Below, piece by piece: positions 35,980 to 43,720 of a DNA stretch of 64,000 nt. The notes under the pieces are model-generated. The model had not been told where the DNA came from, did no database searches, and saw only the letters and a list, made by a program, of their open reading frames with translations. The stretch lies in NCBI GenBank assembly GCA_002320285.1, contig DCKE01000024.1, positions 253,387 to 317,386 of the forward strand, read 5' to 3'. Within the stretch, counting starts at the first letter, position 1. Each line of letters begins with the position of its first letter. Made by a program: the position numbers and the translations under genes. The DNA comes from Flavobacteriaceae bacterium UBA1682 (GTDB lineage Bacteria; Bacteroidota; Bacteroidia; Flavobacteriales; Flavobacteriaceae).

Positions 35980-36738
35980 TTATTTAACAATATCCACAGC
36001 TACAACAGACAGAGGATTAAACAAACCGTTCTTTAGCGAATACAGCTTACCGTTTACCTCTTGAAAAAATTCAATACCCAAAACAAAAAGCAAAGGATAA
36101 CCATTATCCTCTGTAAATTGATTACTAAGCGTCAAATCAGGTACCGCCACGGCATTCCATTCTAATACATCAGATTCCGCACTAACCATATCAAAAAACT
36201 CCTCTTCAAAATCTATGGCCATAGCCCCTGAAACAATTTTAAAATGCGTTGTTCCCCTAGGTGCAGAAATCATGTTGACAGGAACAAAAGAAACTATTTT
36301 CACTTCTAAAACAGTGTCCACCCGATTTATAGTAACGGTATAGGGCGCAAATAATGTTGTACCTAGTTTCCCACGAATATTAAACTCAAAACCAACAAGC
36401 AAACCCAAATCTCCCAGGACAACATTTCTCAAACCACGTTCACTCACCGTATCAGCCTGCAGAATCTTAACCATTGTTTTAGTTAGCCTTCCTACCACTC
36501 TACTATCCGAAGCATTAAACAACAGCGAACGAATAGAACTTCTCAACAACTTTCCGGCCTTACCCGCACGTCCAAACTCAGCACCATTTTCACGAGTACG
36601 TTGAAAAGACGGGTCAGTAGCAATTCTATGTCCATCAACCCCACCTTTTTCACGAGCCAAATAACCATCCTGAGTCTTATAAAAAGTAATATCTCCAATA
36701 CTCCCTTTCAATTTTATAATACCTTTTTGCCTAGCCAT
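35980..36738 (-). CDS. Unknown protein (MARQKG family) of Bacteroidota elements
   Basis: A 252-residue protein starting at ATG 36738 (an upstream TTG at 36762 is unlikely). It begins MARQKGIIKLKGSIGDITFYK, a conserved opening I have seen in Bacteroidota mobile-element proteins. Next come HRIATDPSFQRTRENGAEFGRAGKAG and an Arg-rich helix, then a beta-rich C-terminal half of about 130 residues without cysteine. No function is known to me. The basic N-terminus and beta C-terminus would suit a structural or DNA-binding role. Confidence 0.6.
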   Translation of the reverse strand: MARQKGIIKLKGSIGDITFYKTQDGYLAREKGGVDGHRIATDPSFQRTRENGAEFGRAGKAGKLLRSSIRSLLFNASDSRVVGRLTKTMVKILQADTVSERGLRNVVLGDLGLLVGFEFNIRGKLGTTLFAPYTVTINRVDTVLEVKIVSFVPVNMISAPRGTTHFKIVSGAMAIDFEEEFFDMVSAESDVLEWNAVAVPDLTLSNQFTEDNGYPLLFVLGIEFFQEVNGKLYSLKNGLFNPLSVVAVDIVK

Positions 36739-37046
36739 AATTCTCAAATTTAAGTTAACCAATCACTTGAAAACATCCTTAAAAATGACATTTAAACAAA
36801 AATTAAAAATAAATCGCAAACCACAAGCACACGGCTGTTTCAAATGAATCCTAGCGTAAAAAATGACTCTAAAACTGTTAAATACACCTGTTTTTTTAGC
36901 TAGCATCCAGCTTAAAAGACTATAAATCAAATGTTATTTATATATTTAATACTCAAAAATCAAAAACATATAGGGTTGAATACAAAACAACAAAGCCCTA
37001 TTTGAAGTATAGATAAAGTATAAAAGAAACCTAACAACGAAAAACC

Positions 37047-37256
37047 ATGTACATGAAAAAGGATATGAACAGAATATGCATCTATCCAAAAGACATACAG
37101 CTCATCACAGGCAAAAGTTACAGTCAGAGTAACCGACTGATAAAAAAAATAAAAAAAGAGCTCAATAAAGGTGACGACCAATTCTTGACCATAGATGAAT
37201 TTTGTACCTACACGGGTATAAAATACGACCAAGTATCGCACCTTATTTTCGGATAA
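37047..37256 (+). CDS. Small helix-turn-helix-like protein at the right end
   Basis: A 69-residue basic protein (perhaps starting at the internal ATG 37065, MNRICIYPKD). The pattern YPKDIQLITGKSYSQSNRLIKKIKKEL followed by TIDEFCTYTGI matches a small Bacteroidota family often found in conjugative or integrative elements; function unknown. It lies 125 bases from the right subterminal repeat, so it may take part in excision or regulation. Confidence 0.6.
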   Translation: MYMKKDMNRICIYPKDIQLITGKSYSQSNRLIKKIKKELNKGDDQFLTIDEFCTYTGIKYDQVSHLIFG

Positions 37257-37380
37257 CAATTATCGTATAAGCGGACTAAAAATCAGAATGTTAAATAGTA
37301 ATGTTTCGATTACATATTTTGGTATTTATTCAAAAAAAAAGTATCTTGTGCTAGTATATTGATAGTTCAAGTATGATATA

Positions 37381-37398
37381 AGGGATAAATTCGGGTAC
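37381..37398. repeat. Subterminal direct repeat, right copy
   Basis: Exact copy of 16699-16716. A further short repeat, AGTATCTTG, occurs at 37340-37348 and 37410-37418, which looks like integrase arm sites. Confidence 0.7.
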
Positions 37399-37458
37399 TT
37401 ATTTAAAACAGTATCTTGAAAGTATGACTACTAAAGGAAAGAGAAATTCAACTGCAAA

Positions 37459-37472
37459 CCCTCTTTCTCCGC
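37459..37472. repeat. Right attachment repeat (attR core)
   Basis: CCCTCTTTCTCCGC, the tRNA-Ser 3' end copy. It is followed at 37483 by a strong terminator that would have belonged to the tRNA gene before insertion. Confidence 0.8.
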
Positions 37473-37482
37473 CATAAAAATG

Positions 37483-37507
37483 AAACCCGACCTTGGTCGG
37501 GTTTTTT
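37483..37507 (+). terminator. Displaced tRNA-Ser terminator
   Basis: A perfect 10-bp GC-rich stem (37483-37492 with 37495-37504) with T-run, 10 bases after the attR core. Confidence 0.85.
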
Positions 37508-37521
37508 GTTTTATAAAAATG

Positions 37522-37590
37522 TTGTCGAGCTCGCTCGAAACAACATTTTTGAAAAACAAAAAAACACTGTTACGCAGTAACGGTGTCGTT
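37522..37590. repeat. Two further hairpins after the element
   Basis: AAAAATGTTGTCGAGC pairs with GCTCGAAACAACATTTTT with a 2-base bulge (about 37515-37550), and ACACTGTTAC pairs with GTAACGGTGT (37564-37586). They may form further terminators. Confidence 0.6.
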
Positions 37591-37613
37591 TTTATGAACC
37601 GCTCTCCCCTTAC

Positions 37614-37645
37614 AGGGAACACCGTAGCGAAGCGGAGGTAATCCC
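37614..37645. repeat. REP-like repeat, copy 1
   Basis: A 32-base unit beginning AGGGAACACCGTAGCGAAGC and ending GGTAATCCC, identical to the unit at 37692-37723. The GGGA/TCCC ends and the CCG/CGG core can form a hairpin. Confidence 0.75.
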
Positions 37646-37691
37646 GATTATCTAAATAATGATGTCATTTTCATGAAATGCTATTCCCACA

Positions 37692-37723
37692 AGGGAACAC
37701 CGTAGCGAAGCGGAGGTAATCCC
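37692..37723. repeat. REP-like repeat, copy 2
   Basis: Identical to copy 1 over 32 bases, 46 bases after it. Confidence 0.75.
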
Positions 37724-37794
37724 ATACTTATCCCCTCTTTAATAAATTCAATGCCTATTTACTGTGATCGTGCTACTGAACCGCTTCCTTCACA

Positions 37795-37826
37795 AGGGAA
37801 CATCGCAGCGAAGCGAAGGTAATCCC
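37795..37826. repeat. REP-like repeat, copy 3
   Basis: Diverged copy with three changes from copies 1 and 2 (CATCGCAGCG, AAGCGAAGG), 71 bases after copy 2. Confidence 0.7.
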
Positions 37827-37849
37827 GGATCAATCCTAAATGTTGTGTT

Positions 37850-38110
37850 TATGCAAAAATATTAACCAATCTATACAAGAAGAATTCTATATCTCTTACT
37901 CCTCAAAACTGAGTTCTAAAAGCTTTAATTTTCGCATTAAAGGATTCTGCAGAAGCATGGGTACTTCTGTTGTCAAAATAGTTTAATATGGTCTAATAAG
38001 GAATTTTAATGGCTCTAGAAGTTCTATTGAATGATTTGGATACGGATTGACTTACCTTCTCCTGCCATTTCGCTATTACCATAAAACCAATTAACTCATA
38101 GATGATGTAC
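37850..38110 (-). pseudogene. Decayed transposase, C-terminal part (ISL3/ISAon1-like)
   Basis: Read on the minus strand, translation gives ELIGFMVIAKWQEKVS, KSFNRTSRAIKIPY-stop, then NYFDNRSTHASAESFNAKIK and AFRTQF-stop-GVRDIEFFLYRLVNIFA. The segment RSTHASAESFNAKIKAFR is a hallmark of DDE transposases of the ISL3/ISAon1 group. At least two in-frame stops (TAG and TGA) and an apparent frameshift near 38105 show that it is dead. The 5' part of the gene is missing; the GH19 gene starts beyond it. Confidence 0.82.
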
Positions 38111-38159
38111 ATCTAACACCGTTCGGGTTACAGACCCAATAAACTTTAAAAATGTATTA

Positions 38160-38711
38160 TTAAACTTTAAGCACGCTTTTCCATTTTAACAACTTTTTCC
38201 TTCTATCGTCAATTCCGTTTAAACCGCCATTTATTTTTTTGGTGATCGCTGTTATTTCGTCCTTATCAGCCAATTGATTTAGATTATTGTTAGACCAGAA
38301 CCAGAGGGCAGCATTTAAAGCATCTGCTTCGGTTAGTAATAAATCGGGATTATTTATATAATCAATCTTTGAGGTTTCGCTTAAAGCTTTATAATTATTG
38401 AATCCTGTTAATTGAATAAATCCACGTCCTCTATACTTCCAACCATCCCCTGATTGTTCACCTTTATTGCCCATTCTATTGGCATATACTTTATTTGCTA
38501 TTTTTTGAGGATTTCTCGAAAACTGATCTACATTATCCTTGCTAAAGTACTTTGGAAATACTTTTAGCAAACCTTCCTTAGAGTAATTTAAGTTTTCGCT
38601 TATAGGCTTTAAATTTGACTCATGTTCAATTTGAGCCATAAAATGAGCGATTCGCATTGAGGTATTCACCTCATATTTACTAAATAGCGATTTATATTTT
38701 TCGTACAACAT
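38160..38711 (-). CDS. GH19 endolysin/chitinase-like enzyme
   Basis: A 183-residue enzyme starting at ATG 38711 (MLYEKYKSLF; an ATG at 38750 would add 13 residues). The GH19 catalytic part reads IAHFMAQIEHESNLKPISENLNYS with two acidic catalytic residues, then YRGRGFIQLTGFNNY and INGGLNGIDDRR. No signal peptide is visible. Such small GH19 enzymes are phage- or injection-system-type lysozymes that cleave peptidoglycan. It is the last gene of the DUF2589 locus, 267 bases downstream of its neighbour. Confidence 0.87.
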   Translation of the reverse strand: MLYEKYKSLFSKYEVNTSMRIAHFMAQIEHESNLKPISENLNYSKEGLLKVFPKYFSKDNVDQFSRNPQKIANKVYANRMGNKGEQSGDGWKYRGRGFIQLTGFNNYKALSETSKIDYINNPDLLLTEADALNAALWFWSNNNLNQLADKDEITAITKKINGGLNGIDDRRKKLLKWKSVLKV

Positions 38712-38978
38712 ACTAGATAAATTTAAAATAATTTTAATGTAAAGAGTCAAAACTATAAATACGATTCTATTTGTATTACTTACGTAATAAGCTTTCTAAA
38801 AATCCATTGATCTATCTTGTCACTGAATGTGATTTTTGTTTTTAGGAATCGTATATTTAGACTCCGATTTTTACTCGTTCTCTTGTATAAACCCATTATT
38901 TTTAAGAGGAGACTTTTTTTCGATACCATTTTCCTTTTTTCAAGACTAATCATGGGTTTAATAATACTCTAGTTTAAC
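38712..38978. other. Gap between the coiled-coil gene and the GH19 gene
   Basis: 267 bases without an ORF. No terminator hairpin was recognised, so co-transcription of the two genes is possible. Confidence 0.35.
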
Positions 38979-40286
38979 CTAAGTAATTTGACGTTTTAAA
39001 AAGTTTTCATAGCTTTCTATTAATGATCTTAAGCCTTCCGGAGTTTGTTGAGGAGCCAGTACTATTTCAAGTTTTCCGATATTATTAGAGATTTCCCCTT
39101 CTTTGATAGTTTCTTTAGAAAAATCAATCATCACTTGATCATCTATGACATCAAATTTGAAGTTAGCATTAAAAGTAGCTTTTTCAATATTGTAATTACA
39201 TATGGGGACTAATGTCAATAAAGGAACCTCAATAGGGGTGCTTATAGTTTTATACTCTTTATCGTTATCGGGTGTCGCAAAATCAAATGTAGCAGGATAA
39301 TTTACTCTTACGGTTTTTGGTACTAAAGATTCGATACTTTTTTTAATATATCTTTTGCTACTCTTAATCAATTCAATAATGGCAGCCCGATCAACTTTTG
39401 AAGTTTTAATTAACTGTACTACATGTACTCCTTCTTGAATCAGCTGTGTTAGATTACTTCTATACAAAATTTGTAATTGTTCGGAATTAGAAATCGAATC
39501 AAGCATTCCCTGTCTTTTTATTTCCAACTGATCTATTACCAACTTTTCATTATCTAAATCGATTTTTTTCTTAGCGATTTCTGACTCAATATGTATAAGA
39601 TCAAGCGATATTTTGTCAATTACTTTATTTAGATTGCTCATCTTAACTTCAATTTTTTTAAGCTCATTGACACTTAAATCAAGGTTTTTTAACTGAGCAT
39701 TAAGTTCTTCTAAATTTAGAATTGCCGCTTGTTGTTTATCTAAAAATCCTTCATATCTAGAACTGAGTAATTGCAATTGATTTTGTAAATCGGCCTGCAG
39801 TTCTTTCTTTATTTTTATTTCATTAAGCGTAACTTCTATAGATATGTTGTCTTTTTTGATACGATCAATTAATGAACTATTGTACAACTTAGAAGAAATC
39901 AGTTCTTTACTATTGTTTTCTTTTACTATTTTTAGTAAATTATACTTTTTATTAAATGAATAAGATTCCAATAGAAAATCGGCTAGTAAGTCATCTTCTC
40001 TAGAAATATCAGATTTAAAGTTGGTAATATCATTTTGTTTAAGATTTACTTCACCTAGAACATTGAGGTTTTCATTGCTAACATAGTCTATGAAAATATC
40101 ATTAGAACGAATAGGCTGAATAAGTGCATAAAGCTCTTTATTATATTCTTTATTCTCTAAAATAATTTCTTCTGTTTCTTTAAAGAAATACTCATCTAAG
40201 ATAGATTCATTTCTTTTTCTGATGGACTCGCTTGAATTTACAATAGCTGATTGTAAAGACTTTACAAATAATTCGAAATTTTGCAT
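38979..40286 (-). CDS. Long coiled-coil protein with DUF2589-like C-terminus
   Basis: A 435-residue protein. Residues about 130-275 form a long coiled coil (LKNLDLSVNELKKIEVKMSN, LIHIESEIAKKKIDLDNEKL). The C-terminus (about 330-430) has STPIEVPLLTLVPICNYNIEKATFNANFKF followed by QTPEGLRSLIESYENFLK, which parallels the core and ending of the two DUF2589 proteins upstream (vPLLtlvPInsl..., pLPnGl..lldiY). I infer a distant member of the same family fused to a coiled coil. No signal peptide. It is 11 bases downstream of the zinc-ribbon gene. Confidence 0.65.
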   Translation of the reverse strand: MQNFELFVKSLQSAIVNSSESIRKRNESILDEYFFKETEEIILENKEYNKELYALIQPIRSNDIFIDYVSNENLNVLGEVNLKQNDITNFKSDISREDDLLADFLLESYSFNKKYNLLKIVKENNSKELISSKLYNSSLIDRIKKDNISIEVTLNEIKIKKELQADLQNQLQLLSSRYEGFLDKQQAAILNLEELNAQLKNLDLSVNELKKIEVKMSNLNKVIDKISLDLIHIESEIAKKKIDLDNEKLVIDQLEIKRQGMLDSISNSEQLQILYRSNLTQLIQEGVHVVQLIKTSKVDRAAIIELIKSSKRYIKKSIESLVPKTVRVNYPATFDFATPDNDKEYKTISTPIEVPLLTLVPICNYNIEKATFNANFKFDVIDDQVMIDFSKETIKEGEISNNIGKLEIVLAPQQTPEGLRSLIESYENFLKRQIT

Positions 40287-40297
40287 AAAGATTTTAT

Positions 40298-40483
40298 TTA
40301 AGATTTTATTTTAGAAAATTGATTAAGTGCATCGTTAACCAATGATTTACTCTCATTGGCTAAACCAACAATAAGCCCACATTTAAAACATGAAAATTTA
40401 ACTCCTAATAATAATCGTTTTGTGTTAATAATAATTTCCTGATTGCAATCTGGACAATTTATTTTTGTATTACTATCTATCAT
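40298..40483 (-). CDS. Small zinc-ribbon protein
   Basis: A 61-residue protein with two CxxC knuckles: CPDC (residues 9-12) and CFKC (residues 32-35), as in rubredoxin-like zinc ribbons. The C-terminal third is helical. It lies 6 bases after the DUF2589 gene upstream and 11 bases before the coiled-coil gene, so it belongs to the same operon. Confidence 0.72.
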   Translation of the reverse strand: MIDSNTKINCPDCNQEIIINTKRLLLGVKFSCFKCGLIVGLANESKSLVNDALNQFSKIKS

Positions 40484-40489
40484 CTTGTT

Positions 40490-41104
40490 CTAATTTATTT
40501 TACTATACATATCAATTATATTTAATAAACCATTGGGCAATGGCAATTTTGAGGCTTCAACAAAAACACTTAAGTTTTTATTTGAATGAGTACCTTTATT
40601 ACTGTTTTTTTTATCCCCACTAAGCTTCCCGCTTAATTGCGCTTTTCTTTCCAAACTGTCGTTACTATTGGCTTTATAACTAGATATTGAAGTAATTTCC
40701 ATATTAAACTTTACTTTCATTTTATCAATAGCTAACGAATTTATAGGCAACAATGTTAAAAGTGGAATATCAATAAAGGAAGTTCCCTCGGATCCCTTTT
40801 TAGCGACAAGAACAATCATTTTAGGCTGGTAGGTAACAGTATTATCTGGTGCAATTACTCTATTAAAACAATAATTAAGTATAAACTCTGACTGACCGCT
40901 TAGCATTATTGAATTTGCTTTAGATACGGCTACCATAGGGGCACTAATTATGGAATCCAGATTGATTTCTGATTCTTGATCACGGAAATTAGGGTCTGAA
41001 TTTTGAACATCGAAATAAACCGCTGTTTCTTTATTTTTAACATCGTTACGATCGTTACTCAAAGAATAAGCATTAGCATTAGGTTGATTTTTATTATCAT
41101 TCAT
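40490..41104 (-). CDS. DUF2589 protein B
   Basis: A 204-residue soluble protein. The DUF2589 pattern is visible as LDSIISAPMVAVSKANSIMLSGQSEFIL (near 48-75), FIDIPLLTLLPINSLAIDKMKVKFNMEI (near 112-139) and the end LPLPNGLLNIIDMYSKIN. The first 45 residues are polar and disordered. The middle includes a Ser/Asn/Lys-rich linker. The function of DUF2589 is unknown. Confidence 0.82.
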   Translation of the reverse strand: MNDNKNQPNANAYSLSNDRNDVKNKETAVYFDVQNSDPNFRDQESEINLDSIISAPMVAVSKANSIMLSGQSEFILNYCFNRVIAPDNTVTYQPKMIVLVAKKGSEGTSFIDIPLLTLLPINSLAIDKMKVKFNMEITSISSYKANSNDSLERKAQLSGKLSGDKKNSNKGTHSNKNLSVFVEASKLPLPNGLLNIIDMYSKIN

Positions 41105-41198
41105 AATGATTTGTTTTTAACTGAATACTGTTTAGATATGATATCACACAGATTAAAATAATCTAACCTGTGTGATTTATCTTTAAAACTGATTGCGA

Positions 41199-41984
41199 TT
41201 ATTTTGTTTCCTTATCAGCCTTATCAGCCTTTTTCTCCTTTTCTTCAGAAGTGGTTTCAGATAGTCGCTTTGGATCTACAGAAGATACAGGGAAAATATT
41301 TTTAGCATAAATATCTAAAATTGTAGTTATCCCTGTTGGTAAAGGCAATTGACCTGCTTTTACATTTACAGTGTATTTGGCATTATTACTTTTTTGATAA
41401 TGCGTATCTCTAGATTTAGCATCTTCACTGGAATAACTTGCGGAACCTTTAACACTTACTTTAAAAGGTCCCCAACCGATAGAAGCATTAACCGTAGCAG
41501 AGCCATCCAGTTTTGTCTTTGACGAATCCGAATTTTTTTCGTCCGAACTAGACTTCACTTCCATTTCAAAATTAATCTCAGCAGATTGTACACCTAAAGA
41601 GTTAATGGGGATAACAGATAATAAAGGAACCTTAATTGTAAACTCAGCGTTTGGAACTGCCCTTTTAATAATATTACCATCTTTAAGCTCTTCAATCAAC
41701 AATTGATTTCCATTCTCATCTAAAGAAGGTCTGCTTAAAGATAGATTAATCATAATAGGATCGTAAACTGACAATTGCTCTGTTACTTTTTTCCATTCGT
41801 TTTCGTCCCATTCATGATGAACAACATCTTTTTTAGTGATGTTAAAACCTGATTCTAAAATAAATTGCGTTTGACTTTTTGCCATTTTACCATTTGCATC
41901 GGCTATAGCATTCAACGGACCTCCGATTAAACTATCCATCGGTAATCCTTGAAATTGTTCAGCAATATTAGCTAATTCACTCAT
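41199..41984 (-). CDS. DUF2589 protein A
   Basis: A 261-residue protein and the first gene of the DUF2589 part of the locus. It shows PMDSLIGGPLNAIADANGKMAKSQTQFIL (near 15-43), FTIKVPLLSVIPINSLGVQSAEINFEMEV (near 123-151), a Gly/Ser/Lys beta segment (VNASIGWGPFKVSVKGSASYS) and LPLPTGITTILDIYAKNIF. The C-terminal tail is Lys/Glu-rich (EEKEKKADKADKETK). The layout matches protein B, so the pair arose by duplication. No signal peptide. Confidence 0.85.
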   Translation of the reverse strand: MSELANIAEQFQGLPMDSLIGGPLNAIADANGKMAKSQTQFILESGFNITKKDVVHHEWDENEWKKVTEQLSVYDPIMINLSLSRPSLDENGNQLLIEELKDGNIIKRAVPNAEFTIKVPLLSVIPINSLGVQSAEINFEMEVKSSSDEKNSDSSKTKLDGSATVNASIGWGPFKVSVKGSASYSSEDAKSRDTHYQKSNNAKYTVNVKAGQLPLPTGITTILDIYAKNIFPVSSVDPKRLSETTSEEKEKKADKADKETK

Positions 41985-42297
41985 AATTAAAAGTATTAAA
42001 ATTATACCCTACTCATATGGCTTTTCGGGATACGCCTTAGTAATCTAAGCAGTATATGATCTTCACATTTACTACTAAATTTTTTTCGAATCGAATTTTA
42101 AGTATAAAAGCTTTTCTAATTTGATTAAAAGTAGACGTCATACTTTGTAATTTTAAACTTGAAAACCCAAATAAGATTCAAAAAAAATGTCTTGCTCAAG
42201 GAATTTTCACCTGAACAAGACAAAGAAAGTATAATGGAATAGAAGATAATTCAGTATAAAACACCAAATTTCATATTAGGTGTTTATACGTAAAGGA
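41985..42297. other. Gap between regulatory and DUF2589 genes
   Basis: 313 bases without an ORF. It holds a hairpin TGTCTTG/CAAGACA around 42187-42222 and another at 42258-42285 just after the response-regulator stop. The region must contain the promoter of the DUF2589 genes. Confidence 0.55.
42258..42285 (-). terminator. Possible terminator of the regulator genes
   Basis: An 11-bp imperfect stem (42258-42268 with 42275-42285) lies 13 bases after the response-regulator stop on the minus strand. The T-run is short. Confidence 0.45.
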
Positions 42298-42954
42298 CTA
42301 ATTATAAATTTGATTTACAACTGCATAAACGACTAAGCCCACAGTGTTTTTTGCACCAATTCTATCTAAAATACGTTGTCGATGTGTTTCTACAGTTCGT
42401 TTACTTAGAAATAATGCATCAGCAATTTCTTGGTTAGTATACTCTTTACATATTAGTTTAATAACTTCTAATTCTCTAGCAGTGAAACTAGGTTCTTCAT
42501 CGTATTTTGATTTCTTATTTTGAATAAATGCAATGATCATTTTTTGTTCGCTATCCGTAAAATAAACGCCGTTCTCATACACCTGCTGTATCGCTTCAAA
42601 AAGCAGCTTTTTGGAAGAGTTTTTTGGTAAAAAAGAAGAAACCCCAAGTTTTACCATTTGTCCTATATAACTTTGACGATAATAGGATGACAAAATGATT
42701 ATTCGAACTTTAGGATATTTTTCTTTGACCATTTCCACTAATTGAAAACCATCAATGGGTTCCATCTTGATATCAATTAATAAAACATCCGGGAAATCTT
42801 GAGTTTCTAATGTGGATAAAAGCTTAATTACCGTATCTGGCCGAGTGGTCGAAAATGTAATTTTTAGTCGGGGTATTGTTGATAAAAGTAGATTTAGACC
42901 TTCTACTAACAGTAAATCATCATCTATTAAACCGATATTTATATTATTTTTCAT
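42298..42954 (-). CDS. LuxR/NarL-type response regulator
   Basis: A 218-residue regulator. The receiver domain (1-125) has IGLIDDDLLLVEGL with the acidic pocket at 11-13 and the phosphoacceptor Asp61 in LLIDIKMEP. A LuxR-type HTH (about 152-215) reads FTARELEVIKLICKEYTNQEIADALFLSKRTVETHRQRIL. It is downstream of the histidine kinase gene with an 11-base overlap, so both form a two-component pair. The likely targets are the DUF2589 genes directly downstream. Confidence 0.93.
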   Translation of the reverse strand: MKNNINIGLIDDDLLLVEGLNLLLSTIPRLKITFSTTRPDTVIKLLSTLETQDFPDVLLIDIKMEPIDGFQLVEMVKEKYPKVRIIILSSYYRQSYIGQMVKLGVSSFLPKNSSKKLLFEAIQQVYENGVYFTDSEQKMIIAFIQNKKSKYDEEPSFTARELEVIKLICKEYTNQEIADALFLSKRTVETHRQRILDRIGAKNTVGLVVYAVVNQIYN

Positions 42955-43720
42955 TTGAATTTTGAATTTTAATAATTAACGACGTTCCTTTATTGGGATT
43001 GCTTTTCCATTTATGAATTCCAAATAGCGCATTAACCCTGTATTCAATATTATGCATTCCCATTCCTTTTTTAACTTCGGACAGATTAAAACCAATTCCA
43101 TCATCGCACAAAACAAGACTAATATATTTGTCTGTTTGACGTAAATTCAAAACAAGATTAGATGCGCAAGCATGTTTTAATACATTATTTAAAAATTCTT
43201 GAATGATGCGATATATTTGAAGTTCTATATGAAGTGGGTTGATATTAAAACCTCCTGAAGTGTGGATTTGAAAGTTTATATTTTGAAAAAGATACATTTG
43301 CAGTTGTTCCAGCATTCCTTTTAATCCTAAATATTCAATTTCTACTGGATACATATTATGAGCAAGTGTTCTGGTTGCATTACTCAATAATGGTAGCTGA
43401 GATAACAAAATTTCTTTACTTCTCCCCTCCTTCATCTCAATTTCCTGTACACATATCGAGAGAATATGAATACGATTACCGATGTCGTCATGTATGATTC
43501 GACCAATTCTTTTACGCTCATCCTCTTGAACCTGTATCACTTTATTTAATAATTCTTTCTGATGCTTTAATTCTAATTGTCCTTGTCTAATCTCAATACT
43601 ATAAATTTCGTTTTGAGCTCTAAAATGTATTCTAGTAAATACAAGTATCAAACCAACCATAAAGAACATTAACACGATAACGTAAGGAATTATATATGCA
43701 AAATTCTCGTATTTTTCCAT
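42944..43720 (-). CDS. HisKA_3-type sensor histidine kinase
   Basis: A 258-residue kinase of the NarX/DesK group with one transmembrane helix (about 8-28) and no separate sensor domain. A coiled linker leads to the H-box ERKRIGRIIHDDIGN with phosphoacceptor His77, then the ATPase domain with EFLNNVLKHA, CDDGIGFNL and GMGMHNI. It overlaps the response-regulator gene by 11 bases and the seven-helix gene by 31 bases, so the three are translationally linked. Signal input may come through the neighbouring membrane protein. Confidence 0.9.
   Translation of the reverse strand: MEKYENFAYIIPYVIVLMFFMVGLILVFTRIHFRAQNEIYSIEIRQGQLELKHQKELLNKVIQVQEDERKRIGRIIHDDIGNRIHILSICVQEIEMKEGRSKEILLSQLPLLSNATRTLAHNMYPVEIEYLGLKGMLEQLQMYLFQNINFQIHTSGGFNINPLHIELQIYRIIQEFLNNVLKHACASNLVLNLRQTDKYISLVLCDDGIGFNLSEVKKGMGMHNIEYRVNALFGIHKWKSNPNKGTSLIIKIQNSNEK

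Larger units (their letters stand above)
16597..37472. mobile_element. NBU/CTn-like integrative element in tRNA-Ser carrying a defence island
   Basis: The segment of about 20.9 kb is bounded by a 14-base duplication of the tRNA 3' end. It starts with a tyrosine integrase next to the tRNA, followed by RteC, an HTH protein, a winged-helix replication-type protein and a DnaC-like ATPase. This resembles the core of Bacteroides NBU elements, whose excision depends on RteC-type regulators. No relaxase, coupling protein or tra gene is visible, so it would need a helper for transfer. The core genes (16.8-21 kb) are C-rich and G-poor on the plus strand; the cargo (22-26 kb and 31-35 kb) is much more AT-rich, which suggests separate origins. 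Cargo is mostly defence-related. Confidence 0.85.

Noticed and set aside
16597..37472. Calling the element a prophage
   Set aside because: No capsid, terminase, portal or tail genes are visible; the core genes are of the CTn/NBU type.
37614..37826. Three repeats considered as a CRISPR array
   Set aside because: Only three units, spacers of 46 and 71 bases of unequal length, one diverged unit, and no cas gene nearby.
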